A stretch of DNA of 61,584 bases, taken from Catelliglobosispora koreensis DSM 44566 (GTDB lineage Bacteria > Actinomycetota > Actinomycetes > Mycobacteriales > Micromonosporaceae). The position numbers and the translations under genes are program-made. How positions within the stretch are numbered: the first letter of the stretch is position 1; each line of letters starts with the position of its first letter. The DNA lies in NCBI RefSeq assembly GCF_000379685.1, contig NZ_KB903255.1:1-61584 (forward strand). The letters are read 5' to 3'. The notes under the pieces are model-generated. The model searched no databases and was not told the DNA's origin. It saw only the letters and a program-made list of their open reading frames with translations. Of this stretch, positions 42,707 to 50,353 are shown in pieces.

Positions 42707-42822
42707 TCTGTCGTGCGCTTGCCCATCGCGTAGAACGCCGCCGCGATGCCCCCGACGACGATGAGACAACAGCAGCAGCCCCAGCCTTCGACATGGAGGT
42801 AGAAACCTTCAGCGAGAGTCAT
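42703..42822 (-). CDS. Small cysteine-rich membrane protein (39 aa)
   Basis: The short ORF encodes MTLAEGFYLHVEG, then a CCCC cluster running into one hydrophobic span (LIVVGGIAAAFYAMG) and a charged tail KRTTE. The stop overlaps the GrpB start by 4 bp. It starts inside the 3' end of a decayed SPOR-like ORF. Cysteines next to the span could be acylated or bind metal; nothing more can be said. Confidence 0.5.
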   Translation of the reverse strand: MTLAEGFYLHVEGWGCCCCLIVVGGIAAAFYAMGKRTTE

Positions 42823-42986
42823 GCGGCCGATGGTAGGCGCGCTCAGCAACCCAGTAAGTCTGCTTGTGCCCACGTGCTTCCATGGCGCGTGCCTGGTTCC
42901 TCGGCGGCACCCTTGTCGTCGTGATGCGCGACCACGAATTGGTTGCCGTTGTCGTCCTGGCGCCAGACGGTCCACTGTGGAGTCAC
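42809..42986 (-). pseudogene. Frameshifted small SPOR-like ORF
   Basis: From GTG 42986 the frame reads TPQWTVWRQDDNGNQFVVAHHDD, which matches the start of a small actinobacterial family. The expected end EARGHKQTYWVAE lies in the neighbouring frame just downstream, stopping at 42809. A single frameshift between the halves (around the GCCGCCGAGG region) would restore one ORF of about 58 aa. Sequencing error and true decay cannot be separated from one sequence. Confidence 0.55.
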
Positions 42987-43026
42987 GGGGTCATTTTAGG
43001 TTGCGGGCGCTGTTAGCGTTGAGGGC

Positions 43027-43221
43027 ATGACAATGCTGGTGCAGGTGGATCTCAGGTCTGACAACCGCTTGCTCACGTGCTGGGTCGAGCCGAAGGTCAA
43101 AGTGGGAGACCAGATCACGCTGAAGAATTCCGGCGACCCGACGGTGCGGTGGGATGTCGTGCGCGTTGGTGTGCCGCGTTCGGCGGGCGACATCAAACGC
43201 GGCTGGAACAACAACATCTGA
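43027..43221 (+). CDS. Small conserved-type hypothetical protein
   Basis: The 64-aa protein MTMLVQVDLRSDNRLLTCWV continues with KVKVGDQITLKNSGDP and RWDVVRVG and ends KRGWNNNI. It looks like a compact beta-barrel-type small protein, and the RGWNNNI end occurs in many actinobacterial small proteins I have seen. No function is known. It is followed 26 bp later by a small membrane protein gene on the same strand. Confidence 0.65.
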   Translation: MTMLVQVDLRSDNRLLTCWVEPKVKVGDQITLKNSGDPTVRWDVVRVGVPRSAGDIKRGWNNNI

Positions 43222-43247
43222 TCCCGTTGGCCCGATAGGCTCGGCGG

Positions 43248-43463
43248 GTGAAGAAGATCCTGGTTGGGCTGGGGTTGCTCCTGGGCGGATATCTCATCGT
43301 GCGGGCGATTATCGAACCGTTCACGATTGATTTTTCCGACCCGTCGACTTACCGCGACGATTGGGGCGGCCCCAGCCTTATTGGCGTCCTTGCCGTTCAC
43401 TGTGTCCCGGGCATCATCGCCGCCGTCCTCATTGGACGCTGGTTTGCCCGCCGGAAGCGTTAG
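43248..43463 (+). CDS. Small two-span membrane protein
   Basis: The 71-aa protein has two hydrophobic segments (ILVGLGLLLGGYLIVRAII and LIGVLAVHCVPGIIAAVLIG) joined by an acidic loop (DFSDPSTYRDDWGG), ending with a basic cytosolic tail WFARRKR. It starts at GTG 43248. The family is unknown. It converges with msrB. Confidence 0.65.
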   Translation: MKKILVGLGLLLGGYLIVRAIIEPFTIDFSDPSTYRDDWGGPSLIGVLAVHCVPGIIAAVLIGRWFARRKR

Positions 43464-43466
43464 GGC

Positions 43467-43856
43467 TTACTCTGCGGGCTGGAGCTTGATGCTCACGCTG
43501 TTGATGCAATAGCGGGCGTCTTTGGGTGTGAAGTGCTCGCCGTAGAAGACGTGTCCTAAGTGCCCGTCGCAGTTGGTGCAGCGAACCTCGGTGCGGACCA
43601 TGCCGTGCGAGCGGTCCTCGATGTATTTGATCGCGCCCGGGATGGCTTGGTCGAAGGAGGGCCAGCCGCAGTGGCTGTCGAACTTCGTGTCGCTGTCGAA
43701 CAGCGTCGCCCCGCAGCCACGGCACGCGTAGATGCCGGCCGTCTTGGTGTCGACATATTCGCCGGACCACGCTGGTTCGGTGCCGCCCTGGCGCAGCACC
43801 CGGAACTCCTCCGGGTTCAGGCGGATCTTCCATTCTTGCTCAGAGATCTCCTCCAT
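43467..43856 (-). CDS. msrB: Peptide-methionine (R)-S-oxide reductase
   Basis: The 129-aa enzyme has both zinc CxxC pairs (ACRGCGATLF and CTNCDGHLGHVF), GWPSFDQAI, and the catalytic RYCINSVS near the C-terminus. It reduces methionine-R-sulfoxide in cytosolic proteins, using thioredoxin. It stands alone, divergent from the LigD-type polymerase gene 29 bp away. Confidence 0.96.
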   Translation of the reverse strand: MEEISEQEWKIRLNPEEFRVLRQGGTEPAWSGEYVDTKTAGIYACRGCGATLFDSDTKFDSHCGWPSFDQAIPGAIKYIEDRSHGMVRTEVRCTNCDGHLGHVFYGEHFTPKDARYCINSVSIKLQPAE

Positions 43857-43885
43857 GAGGAAACCTTACGCGGTACCGTCGGACC

Positions 43886-44902
43886 ATGCCCAAGGCCGAG
43901 GCACTGGAATACGAAGTTGGTAAGCGAACCGTAAGACTCAGCAGTCCAGACAAGATCTTCTATCCCGAGCGCGGGTTCACGAAGAAAGACGTGTTTGAGT
44001 ATTACCTGGCCGTCCAGGAACCCATGCTGCGCTATATCGGGGATCGCCCGACGGCGCTGCAGCGGTTTCCGGACGGGATAGATGGCGAGATGTTCTACCA
44101 GAAGCGCATCCCGGCCCGTGGTGTGCCTGACTGGATGAACACGGCGAAGATCACTTTCCCGAGTGGCCGTGACGCTGACGAGCTGTGCCCCACCGAGCCC
44201 GCGCACATCCTGTGGGCGGCGCAGATGAACGGCGTGGTGTTTCACCCGTGGCCGGTGCGCGCCCCTAACGTGGATCACCCAGATGAGCTGCGGATCGACC
44301 TAGACCCGCAACCGGGCACGGACTATCACGACGCCGCCCGCATCGCGACTGACCACGCGCGGGCGGTTCTTGAGGAGGCCGGGCTCGTTGGGTACCCCAA
44401 GACTTCTGGGGGCAGAGGGGTTCATATCTATGTCCGGATCCGTCCGGAGTGGACTTTCATCGACGCGAGGCGTGCCGTCATTGCCTTCGCTCGCGCGCTG
44501 GAGAAACGTGATCCCAAGAGGATCACGACGGCGTGGTGGAAAGAGGAGCGCGGCGAGCGCGTGTTCGTTGACTACAACCAGATGGCGCGCGACCGCACGA
44601 TCGCGAGCCCCTATTCGCTTCGGGCCAACCCGCGGGCGACCGTGAGCACCCCGGTCACGTGGGATGAGCTCAACGACGTCGAGCCTAACGACTTCGACCT
44701 GAAGTCAGTGCCGCAAAGGCTTGCCAGCAAAGGAGATGGCTACGCTGACTTGGACAGTCAGCCGGGCGATCTGTCCACGTTGCTGCAGTGGTGGGAGGCG
44801 GATCCACGCGAGATGCCGTGGCCACCTGACTACCCGAAGATGCCGGGTGAGCCGCCGCGCGTGCAGCCGAGCAAGAAGGTCGCGGCTAACTGGGACGAAT
44901 AG
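43886..44902 (+). CDS. LigD-type polymerase/primase domain protein (stand-alone)
   Basis: The 338-aa protein is a complete LigD-Pol (archaeo-eukaryotic primase) domain: LSSPDKIFYPERGFTKKDV at the start, metal ligands Asp138/Asp140 (RIDLDPQ), KTSGGRGVHIYV, and Asp229 (FVDYNQ) with SLRANPRATVSTPV. It fills gaps with ribo- or deoxynucleotides during non-homologous end joining. No ligase or phosphoesterase domain is attached, and no Ku gene is in this window. A separate ATP ligase (48012-49100) may act with it. The 3' end overlaps the convergent FMN-reductase gene. Confidence 0.93.
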   Translation: MPKAEALEYEVGKRTVRLSSPDKIFYPERGFTKKDVFEYYLAVQEPMLRYIGDRPTALQRFPDGIDGEMFYQKRIPARGVPDWMNTAKITFPSGRDADELCPTEPAHILWAAQMNGVVFHPWPVRAPNVDHPDELRIDLDPQPGTDYHDAARIATDHARAVLEEAGLVGYPKTSGGRGVHIYVRIRPEWTFIDARRAVIAFARALEKRDPKRITTAWWKEERGERVFVDYNQMARDRTIASPYSLRANPRATVSTPVTWDELNDVEPNDFDLKSVPQRLASKGDGYADLDSQPGDLSTLLQWWEADPREMPWPPDYPKMPGEPPRVQPSKKVAANWDE

Positions 44903-45461
44903 CGGTGAAGGCTGCCGTGACCCGGCCGAGTTCGGTCAGGAGCGTCGCGGCAGCCTTTTCCATCGCTGCCGTCGGCTGCAGTGCGCCCTCGTCGTCGATC
45001 GTCTGCCGCAGGTGGATGGTCACGGCCTCATTGATAGGCATCATCTTCAGCGTGGAGACGACCGGCTTGATGGCCTCGACGGCGCGCATGCCACCGGAAC
45101 TCATGCCATAGCTCACGAACGCGACGGGCTTGTCGTTCCACTCGTAGTAGAGGAAGTCGAGCGCGTTCTTTAGCGACGCGGGATAGCCGCGGTTGTATTC
45201 GGGAAGTACGAAGACGAAAGCGTCAGCGGCCCGGGTCATGGCGCTCCACTGGCGTGTGTGCTCGTGGGCATAGGACAGCCCTTCGACCGCCGCTTCGGGC
45301 TCGTCGAGGAAAGGCAAATTGAGCGCGGCGAGATCGACGTGGTGCACATCAAAGCCGGACTCGGCTCGGGCGATCTCGGTAAACCAGCTGGCGATGGCGG
45401 GACCAGCGCGTCCGGTCCGGGTGCTGGCTGAAATGACGTTCAGCCGAGATTTGGTTGACAT
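44886..45461 (-). CDS. NADPH-dependent FMN reductase family protein
   Basis: The 191-aa flavodoxin-fold protein has the FMN phosphate loop STRTGRAG, VFVLPEYNRGYPASLKNALDFL and FVSYGMSSGGMRAVE. It reduces FMN or quinone-like compounds using NADPH. The frame opens far upstream to 45941, but ATG 45461 gives the family start and lies within the paired operator (45455-45497) shared with the divergent MarR gene. Confidence 0.92.
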   Translation of the reverse strand: MSTKSRLNVISASTRTGRAGPAIASWFTEIARAESGFDVHHVDLAALNLPFLDEPEAAVEGLSYAHEHTRQWSAMTRAADAFVFVLPEYNRGYPASLKNALDFLYYEWNDKPVAFVSYGMSSGGMRAVEAIKPVVSTLKMMPINEAVTIHLRQTIDDEGALQPTAAMEKAAATLLTELGRVTAAFTAIRPS

Positions 45462-45497
45462 GTCACCAACATAAGCAAGAGATTGGTGACATGTCAA
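45455..45497. promoter_or_regulatory. Paired MarR operators between FMN reductase and MarR genes
   Basis: TTGACATGTCACCAA (45455-45469) and TTGGTGACATGTCAA (45483-45497) are perfect 15-bp inverted repeats 13 bp apart. Each contains the palindrome TGACATGTCA. The left site overlaps the reductase start codon and the right one lies 22 nt before the MarR start. Confidence 0.85.
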
Positions 45498-45518
45498 CAA
45501 GAGTGCTACGGTCATGAG

Positions 45519-45965
45519 GTGACCAAGTGGCTTACCGACAAGGAGATGCACGCCTGGCTCGGCTACCGGCGGATGCGGCTGCTGCTTGACCTGCGGCTGG
45601 GCCGTGAGTTGATGGCGCAGAGCGGCTTGTCGGAGGCCGACTATGACGTGCTGTCGAACCTCTCGTCCGCCCCGGATCACCGCAAGCGGCTCAGTGAACT
45701 GGCCGCTCACATGCGCTGGTCGAAGAGCCGGCTCTCGCACCACGTGACGCGCATGCAACAGCGGGGGCTCGTGACCCGCGATGAGTGCGCCGACGACGGG
45801 CGTGGATCGCTGATAACGCTGACACCGCAAGGGCTTTCGACCATCGAGCAGGCTGCCCCGGGGCACGTCGCCTCCGTGCGCGAGCACCTCATCGATCTCC
45901 TGACGGAAGAGGAGCTTGACGTCCTCGGCACCATCGCACATAGGGTGGCCTCGCGTTTAGCGTGA
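45519..45965 (+). CDS. MarR-family transcriptional regulator
   Basis: The 148-aa protein has the MarR winged HTH: KRLSELAAHMRWSKSRLSHHVTRMQQRGLVTRDE, with wing ADDGRGSLITLT and terminal dimer helices. GTG 45519 is chosen; the open frame extends to 45483 through the operator. It is divergent from the FMN-reductase gene and probably represses both in response to a quinone- or drug-like signal (inference). Confidence 0.92.
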   Translation: MTKWLTDKEMHAWLGYRRMRLLLDLRLGRELMAQSGLSEADYDVLSNLSSAPDHRKRLSELAAHMRWSKSRLSHHVTRMQQRGLVTRDECADDGRGSLITLTPQGLSTIEQAAPGHVASVREHLIDLLTEEELDVLGTIAHRVASRLA

Positions 45966-45990
45966 CTGTCCAACGGGGACATTGAGGGCC

Positions 45991-46473
45991 ATGGCATACC
46001 TCTCGCGCTATCGCACCGCCCCCGGCGCGGGGACCCTGGCGGCACTGCTCCTAGTGCTGGTCTTCGGCAGCCCCGCTTACGTGAACTGGGCGCAGAGCTC
46101 AACTGATAGCAACACCGCAGGCGGCTGGTTCATGCGCCTGCTCGCGTGGCCCGCGTGGCGCTTCGATGCTGACGACTCCGTGCAGCAGGTTATCGCGGAC
46201 GACATAAAGGCCATCCTGCTCGTGATCCTGTCCTTTGCCTTCCTGGCGATCCTGCCCGCTGCCCGCAGCGGAAGCCAGTTCCTGCAAGGGTGGGCCGCCT
46301 ACATCTTCGCCGCCGCCACGGCCGGTTTGCTGGCCGCGTTCGTCCAAACTGGACCGACGCTGCTGAACGCCTTCCAGGCTGCTGGCACAGGTGCTATCTA
46401 TGGCCTGTTCGTCGGCTGGATCGTGGGAGCGGCTTCGCTTGGCGGCGTCCGGCGAACTACCGTCGCCGCCTAA
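45991..46473 (+). CDS. Hypothetical membrane protein, four spans
   Basis: The 160-aa protein has four hydrophobic segments (GTLAALLLVLVFGSPAYV; ILLVILSFAFLAILPA; WAAYIFAAATAGLLAAFV; GLFVGWIVGAASLGG). A periplasmic-type loop with a WFMRLLAWPAWRFD stretch lies between the first two. No family is recognised. ATG 45991 follows GAGGG by about 5 nt. It converges with the secreted peptidase gene. Confidence 0.7.
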   Translation: MAYLSRYRTAPGAGTLAALLLVLVFGSPAYVNWAQSSTDSNTAGGWFMRLLAWPAWRFDADDSVQQVIADDIKAILLVILSFAFLAILPAARSGSQFLQGWAAYIFAAATAGLLAAFVQTGPTLLNAFQAAGTGAIYGLFVGWIVGAASLGGVRRTTVAA

Positions 46474-46477
46474 GGCC

Positions 46478-48001
46478 CTAGGCCGGGCAGGTCGTCCCGG
46501 CCTTGGGCACTTCCAGATTCACCAGGTACTTATTCACGATGCCTGTGATGCACGAGGTCTCGGGATAAGCGGTGTGGCCTTCGCCGTTCCACGTCAGGAC
46601 CACCCCAACGCCCAGCATCGCGGCCAGCTTTGGTGTCTGCTCATAAGGAGTCGCGGGATCGCCCTTCGTGCCGACCACCAGGATCGGTGGTGCGCCCTGG
46701 GCCGCACCGGCCGGATAGGGGTCGCGGGCGGCGGGCCAGACCGAGCATGTGAGCATGCCCATCGCCAAGGCCGTGCCGAACACCGGATATTGCTCGCGCC
46801 ATTGAGCTTGCAGGCCACGGATCTGCGTCAGCGACGCGGGCTTGCCGTCGTCAGCACAGTTCACAGCCGAGTTGGCATCGAAAAGGTTGGTGTATTCACC
46901 GGATGCGTCACGCCTCGCATAGTCGTCAGCCAGCGCGAAGATGCCCGCTGGGTTGCCGTCTTCAAGGTCTGCCAAGGCTTCGCCGAGCTCAGGCCAGCTG
47001 GCCTTGGAGTACATCGCGGAAACGACGCCCCAAAGGATCCATCCCGGGGTGGCCCGCCGGCCGTCGCGGTTGACCTGAGCCTTCTCGCGAGCCTGCTCCA
47101 TCACCTTGAGCACCACCGCTTCCGCGTCACCGCTGACGGGGCAGCGGCCGCGGTTCGTCGTGCACCACGTGGCGAAGTTGCTGAAGGCAAGCTCGAAACC
47201 CTTGGCCTGTCCCTCCGCCGAGGACTGTGAGTCAAGCGTCGGATCGACAGCGCCGTCGAGCACCAGGGCCCGGATCTTGTCGGGGAAAAGCTGGGCATAG
47301 GTCGCGCCCAGCAACGTGCCGTAGGAGTATCCCAAGTAGGTCAGCTTCTCGTCGCCGACCTCCTTGCGAATTTGATCCATGTCGCGGGCCGCTTGCTCGG
47401 TCGAAAACAAGGACAGTCGCGGACCGTATTTCGCCGCGCAGGCGTCGGCCATCTTCTTGTTGAGCGCGACAACCTCGTCGTAATCGGCCTGCGTCGCCGG
47501 ATCGGGATCGGCGGCGAACAGGGCGTCCAAATCGGACGCTGAGTAGCACTGAATGGGATCGGAGCGGCCGACCCCGCGCGGGTCAAAGCCGACGATGTCG
47601 AACCGGCGCGTGATCTCAGCGGGAAGCCCACGTGTCAGGAACATCGCGAGGTCCACTCCAGACCCGCCCGGCCCGCCCGGGTTCACCAGGAGGGAGCCGA
47701 TTCGGTCGCGCTGGTCGCCAGCCCGGGCCCGGACGACGGAGATGTTCATCGTCGCGCCGTTGCCCGGGTTGTTCCAGTCCTGCGGCACCTGAACGGTGCG
47801 GCACTGGAACGAATAGTTCTCCGGCACGCGGCCGAGCACCTTGCGGGCTTCCTCGGTGCACGAGGACCAGCCCGGCTCTGGGCTCGCCTCCTTCGCCTGG
47901 CCACCATTCAGCACTGGCGGGATGCAGCACGCGGAGGCGGTCGACACGACCGCGACCGCCAGGCTGAGGGCTTTGACGACGCGAGAGGGGAGGCGCAACA
48001 C
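46478..48001 (-). CDS. Secreted alpha/beta-hydrolase peptidase (tripeptidyl aminopeptidase-like) lipoprotein
   Basis: The 507-aa protein has a signal with lipobox ASAC (Cys about 25). The fold of the SlpD/Tap family shows NPGGPGGSGVD (oxyanion region), FDPRGVGRSDP, the nucleophile GYSYGTLLG, and a C-terminal Tap-like domain with VGTKGDPATP (Asp) and WNGEGHTAYP (His). It would trim peptides outside the cell. The start is GTG 48001. The DNA-ligase gene stop lies 10 bp upstream. Confidence 0.9.
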   Translation of the reverse strand: MLRLPSRVVKALSLAVAVVSTASACCIPPVLNGGQAKEASPEPGWSSCTEEARKVLGRVPENYSFQCRTVQVPQDWNNPGNGATMNISVVRARAGDQRDRIGSLLVNPGGPGGSGVDLAMFLTRGLPAEITRRFDIVGFDPRGVGRSDPIQCYSASDLDALFAADPDPATQADYDEVVALNKKMADACAAKYGPRLSLFSTEQAARDMDQIRKEVGDEKLTYLGYSYGTLLGATYAQLFPDKIRALVLDGAVDPTLDSQSSAEGQAKGFELAFSNFATWCTTNRGRCPVSGDAEAVVLKVMEQAREKAQVNRDGRRATPGWILWGVVSAMYSKASWPELGEALADLEDGNPAGIFALADDYARRDASGEYTNLFDANSAVNCADDGKPASLTQIRGLQAQWREQYPVFGTALAMGMLTCSVWPAARDPYPAGAAQGAPPILVVGTKGDPATPYEQTPKLAAMLGVGVVLTWNGEGHTAYPETSCITGIVNKYLVNLEVPKAGTTCPA

Positions 48002-48011
48002 GCTGGTGACT

Positions 48012-49100
48012 CTAATCTACGGGTGCGAGCACGTGGTCGACGCTAAGCCGCAACGGGCGCTCCAGCTGGTCATAGGTGCATGACTCCGGAGTGCGGTCGG
48101 GTCGCCACCGCTGGAAATGGGCGACCTGACGGAACCGGTCACCTTCCATGGCGTTGTAGGCCACCTCAATCACGAGCTTGGGATCGAGCGCTTCGAACGA
48201 GAGGTCCTTGGTGCCGCTCCACCGGCTGACCGCTCCAGGCATGCGCTGGCCCACGTTGACGCCTTCGGCTTGGGTCGCCCAAGCGGCCCAGGGGTGGTCT
48301 TTGGGATCGCGGTAAGGCGCCAGCTCATCGATCAGTTCGGCACGGCGCTTGGCGGTGAACGATGACGCCACACCAACGTGATGCAGCCGCCCGTTGTCGT
48401 CATAGAGTCCTAACAGGAGCGATCCGACGACGGGACCGCTTTTGTGGTAACGGAATCCGGCCACGACCACATCGGCCGTGCGCTGATGCTTCACCTTGAA
48501 CATGACGCGCTTGCCCGGAAGGTATTCCATATCGGCGGGCTTAGCGATCAGCCCATCGAGGCCCGCTCCCTCAAACTCACCGAACCAGCGGCGTGCCGTC
48601 TGCGGGTCTGTCGTGATCGCAGTGACGTGCACGGGAGGCCGCACCTTGGCGAACGCCTGCTCCAGCACCTCGCGGCGCTGCGCGTAAGGCTTCTTCGTCA
48701 AGTCTTCGTCGCCTAGGGCGAGAATGTCGAAGAGCACGATGTCGGCGGGAGTCTCGACGGACAGCTTGTTCACGCGCGAAGCGGCCGGGTGAATCCGTTG
48801 CTGCAGCGTGTCGAAGTCGAGTTTGGGCAGCTCACCGTCGCGCCGCACAATGACGACCAGCTCGCAGTCGACCACACAGCGCGGCGGGAACTGGGCCAGC
48901 ACCTGCTCGACTACCTCGGGGAAGTAGCGCGTCATGGGCTTTTCGCCCCGGCTGCCCAACTCGACGGTGTCGCCATCGCGGAAGATGATGCAGCGGAAGC
49001 CATCCCACTTCGGTTCATATGACATGCCCTCGGCTTCGGGCAGGTTGTCGACCGCCTTGGCGAGCATCGGCTCGATGGGCGGGTTAACCGGTAACGTCAT
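48012..49100 (-). CDS. ligC: ATP-dependent DNA ligase, LigC type
   Basis: The 362-aa enzyme has the nucleotidyltransferase motif with Lys31 (EPKWDGFR), VDCELVV, DGLIAKP and FKVKH, followed by an OB-fold domain ending DPKLVIEVAYNAMEGDRFR. It seals nicks using ATP; LigC works in Ku-independent or alternative end joining and repair in actinobacteria. ATG 49100 overlaps the stop of the VOC gene (ATGA). With the LigD-type polymerase at 43886 it may form a split LigD-like toolset. Confidence 0.93.
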   Translation of the reverse strand: MTLPVNPPIEPMLAKAVDNLPEAEGMSYEPKWDGFRCIIFRDGDTVELGSRGEKPMTRYFPEVVEQVLAQFPPRCVVDCELVVIVRRDGELPKLDFDTLQQRIHPAASRVNKLSVETPADIVLFDILALGDEDLTKKPYAQRREVLEQAFAKVRPPVHVTAITTDPQTARRWFGEFEGAGLDGLIAKPADMEYLPGKRVMFKVKHQRTADVVVAGFRYHKSGPVVGSLLLGLYDDNGRLHHVGVASSFTAKRRAELIDELAPYRDPKDHPWAAWATQAEGVNVGQRMPGAVSRWSGTKDLSFEALDPKLVIEVAYNAMEGDRFRQVAHFQRWRPDRTPESCTYDQLERPLRLSVDHVLAPVD

Positions 49101-49492
49101 GTGTTCTGCGCGTTCTGCCATAGGCCCATAATGTTGCCTTCGGGGTCGGAGAAGTAGCCGGTGAATCCCATGTCGGCGACGGCCTGGCGGCCCTGCACGA
49201 CTTTGCCGCCAGCCTTTTCGATCTGCTTGAGCGCTTCGTCGACGTCATCGCAGCTGATCGTGAGGACAGGATTGCTCACGGGCAATTGCCGCGTGGTCAT
49301 GCCGCCGTTGATGGCGCCGCGCTCCTTCGGCATGAAGGTCTCATCGACCTCAGCGGTCGTCACGCCCTGGTAGTCCTTGGCGTCCATACCCGGGTATGGA
49401 TCGATGTTCCAGCCGAAGACATCGCTGTAGAACTTCTTCGCTCTGTCGACATCGTCAGCGGGGATCTCAAAATGAACCACACTGTTGGCCAT
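49097..49492 (-). CDS. VOC family protein
   Basis: The 131-aa protein has VVHFEIPADDVDRAKKFYSDVFGW at the start and VLTISCDDVDEALKQIEKAGGKVVQGRQAV in the second half, then DPEGNIMGLWQ. It is a single VOC fold with unknown substrate. ATG 49492 is used; another in-frame ATG at 49501 has a weaker ribosome site. It overlaps the ligase start. Confidence 0.87.
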   Translation of the reverse strand: MANSVVHFEIPADDVDRAKKFYSDVFGWNIDPYPGMDAKDYQGVTTAEVDETFMPKERGAINGGMTTRQLPVSNPVLTISCDDVDEALKQIEKAGGKVVQGRQAVADMGFTGYFSDPEGNIMGLWQNAQNT

Positions 49493-49518
49493 GACCCCCA
49501 TCCTAGGAGCGGGGTCCG

Positions 49519-50352
49519 TCAAAAGGACCGGAAGCTGCGGATCGGCATCCGGGGCCCATAACGCGGGGCCGCGATGCCAGCCTGCTCGATCATCATGCAC
49601 ACGCGCCCACGATGGCCAGCGAACGGTTCCAGCAGTTCCAGCATGCGTTCGTCGGTGCCGCGCGGTTCCCCGGCCAAGGCCCAGCTGATCGTGTTCTTGA
49701 GGTGGAAGTCGCCCACACTGACCGCGTCGGCGTCGCCGTGCACGACCCGCACGACTTCAGCGACCGTCCAGGGGCCGATGCCGGGCAGGGAAAGCAGGCG
49801 CTGGGACAGCGATGGCGAGTCGGGGCAAGCTTCAAGCGTGGCCGCTTTGGCCGCGGCGCCGATGACCACCCGTGCCCGCCGTTGCTCCAGGCCAAGCGGG
49901 TGAAACACGTAGTAGGGCGAGGTCGCGATCCGCAGGGGATCAGGGGGCAGCAACAGCCTTTCCGCCGGGCCGGGAGCGGGCTCGCCGAAGTGCCGCACGA
50001 TCGCGGAATAGGCCTGGTAGGCCTCCTTGCCGGTGACTTTCTGCTCGCAGATCGCCTTGAGTAACCGGGGGAAGACGATGCCAGTGCGCGGGAAACGCAG
50101 CGGTGTCTTGGCCAGCCGCTGCACGAGCGGATGCTTTTCCGGTGTGAAGCCCGCTTCGCTGTCGTGCAAGCCCCGCATGCCGTCGGCCCGGGCCAAGAGC
50201 CACGCCGCTCCGGGCCCGAACGCCGCTACCTCTGGGTGCAAACAAATGCTTCCAGGACCCTCGGGGGTACGCGCCGCGAGCCAGTACTGCCCGTCGATCC
50301 AGCGGGCACACGGGTCGTGACGGCCGAACCCGATCAGATCGAAGGCGGCCAT
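49519..50352 (-). CDS. DNA-3-methyladenine glycosylase II family protein (AlkA-like HhH-GPD)
   Basis: The 277-aa protein has the helix-hairpin-helix LPGIGPWTVAEVV and the catalytic Asp in VSVGDFHLKN, with the N-terminal AlkA-like region CEQKVTGKEAYQAYSAIVRHFG. It excises alkylated bases in base excision repair. It is 1 bp downstream of the SDR gene and probably in one transcript with it, while the VOC and ligase genes follow 26 bp further on. Confidence 0.9.
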   Translation of the reverse strand: MAAFDLIGFGRHDPCARWIDGQYWLAARTPEGPGSICLHPEVAAFGPGAAWLLARADGMRGLHDSEAGFTPEKHPLVQRLAKTPLRFPRTGIVFPRLLKAICEQKVTGKEAYQAYSAIVRHFGEPAPGPAERLLLPPDPLRIATSPYYVFHPLGLEQRRARVVIGAAAKAATLEACPDSPSLSQRLLSLPGIGPWTVAEVVRVVHGDADAVSVGDFHLKNTISWALAGEPRGTDERMLELLEPFAGHRGRVCMMIEQAGIAAPRYGPRMPIRSFRSF

Positions 50353-50353
50353 A

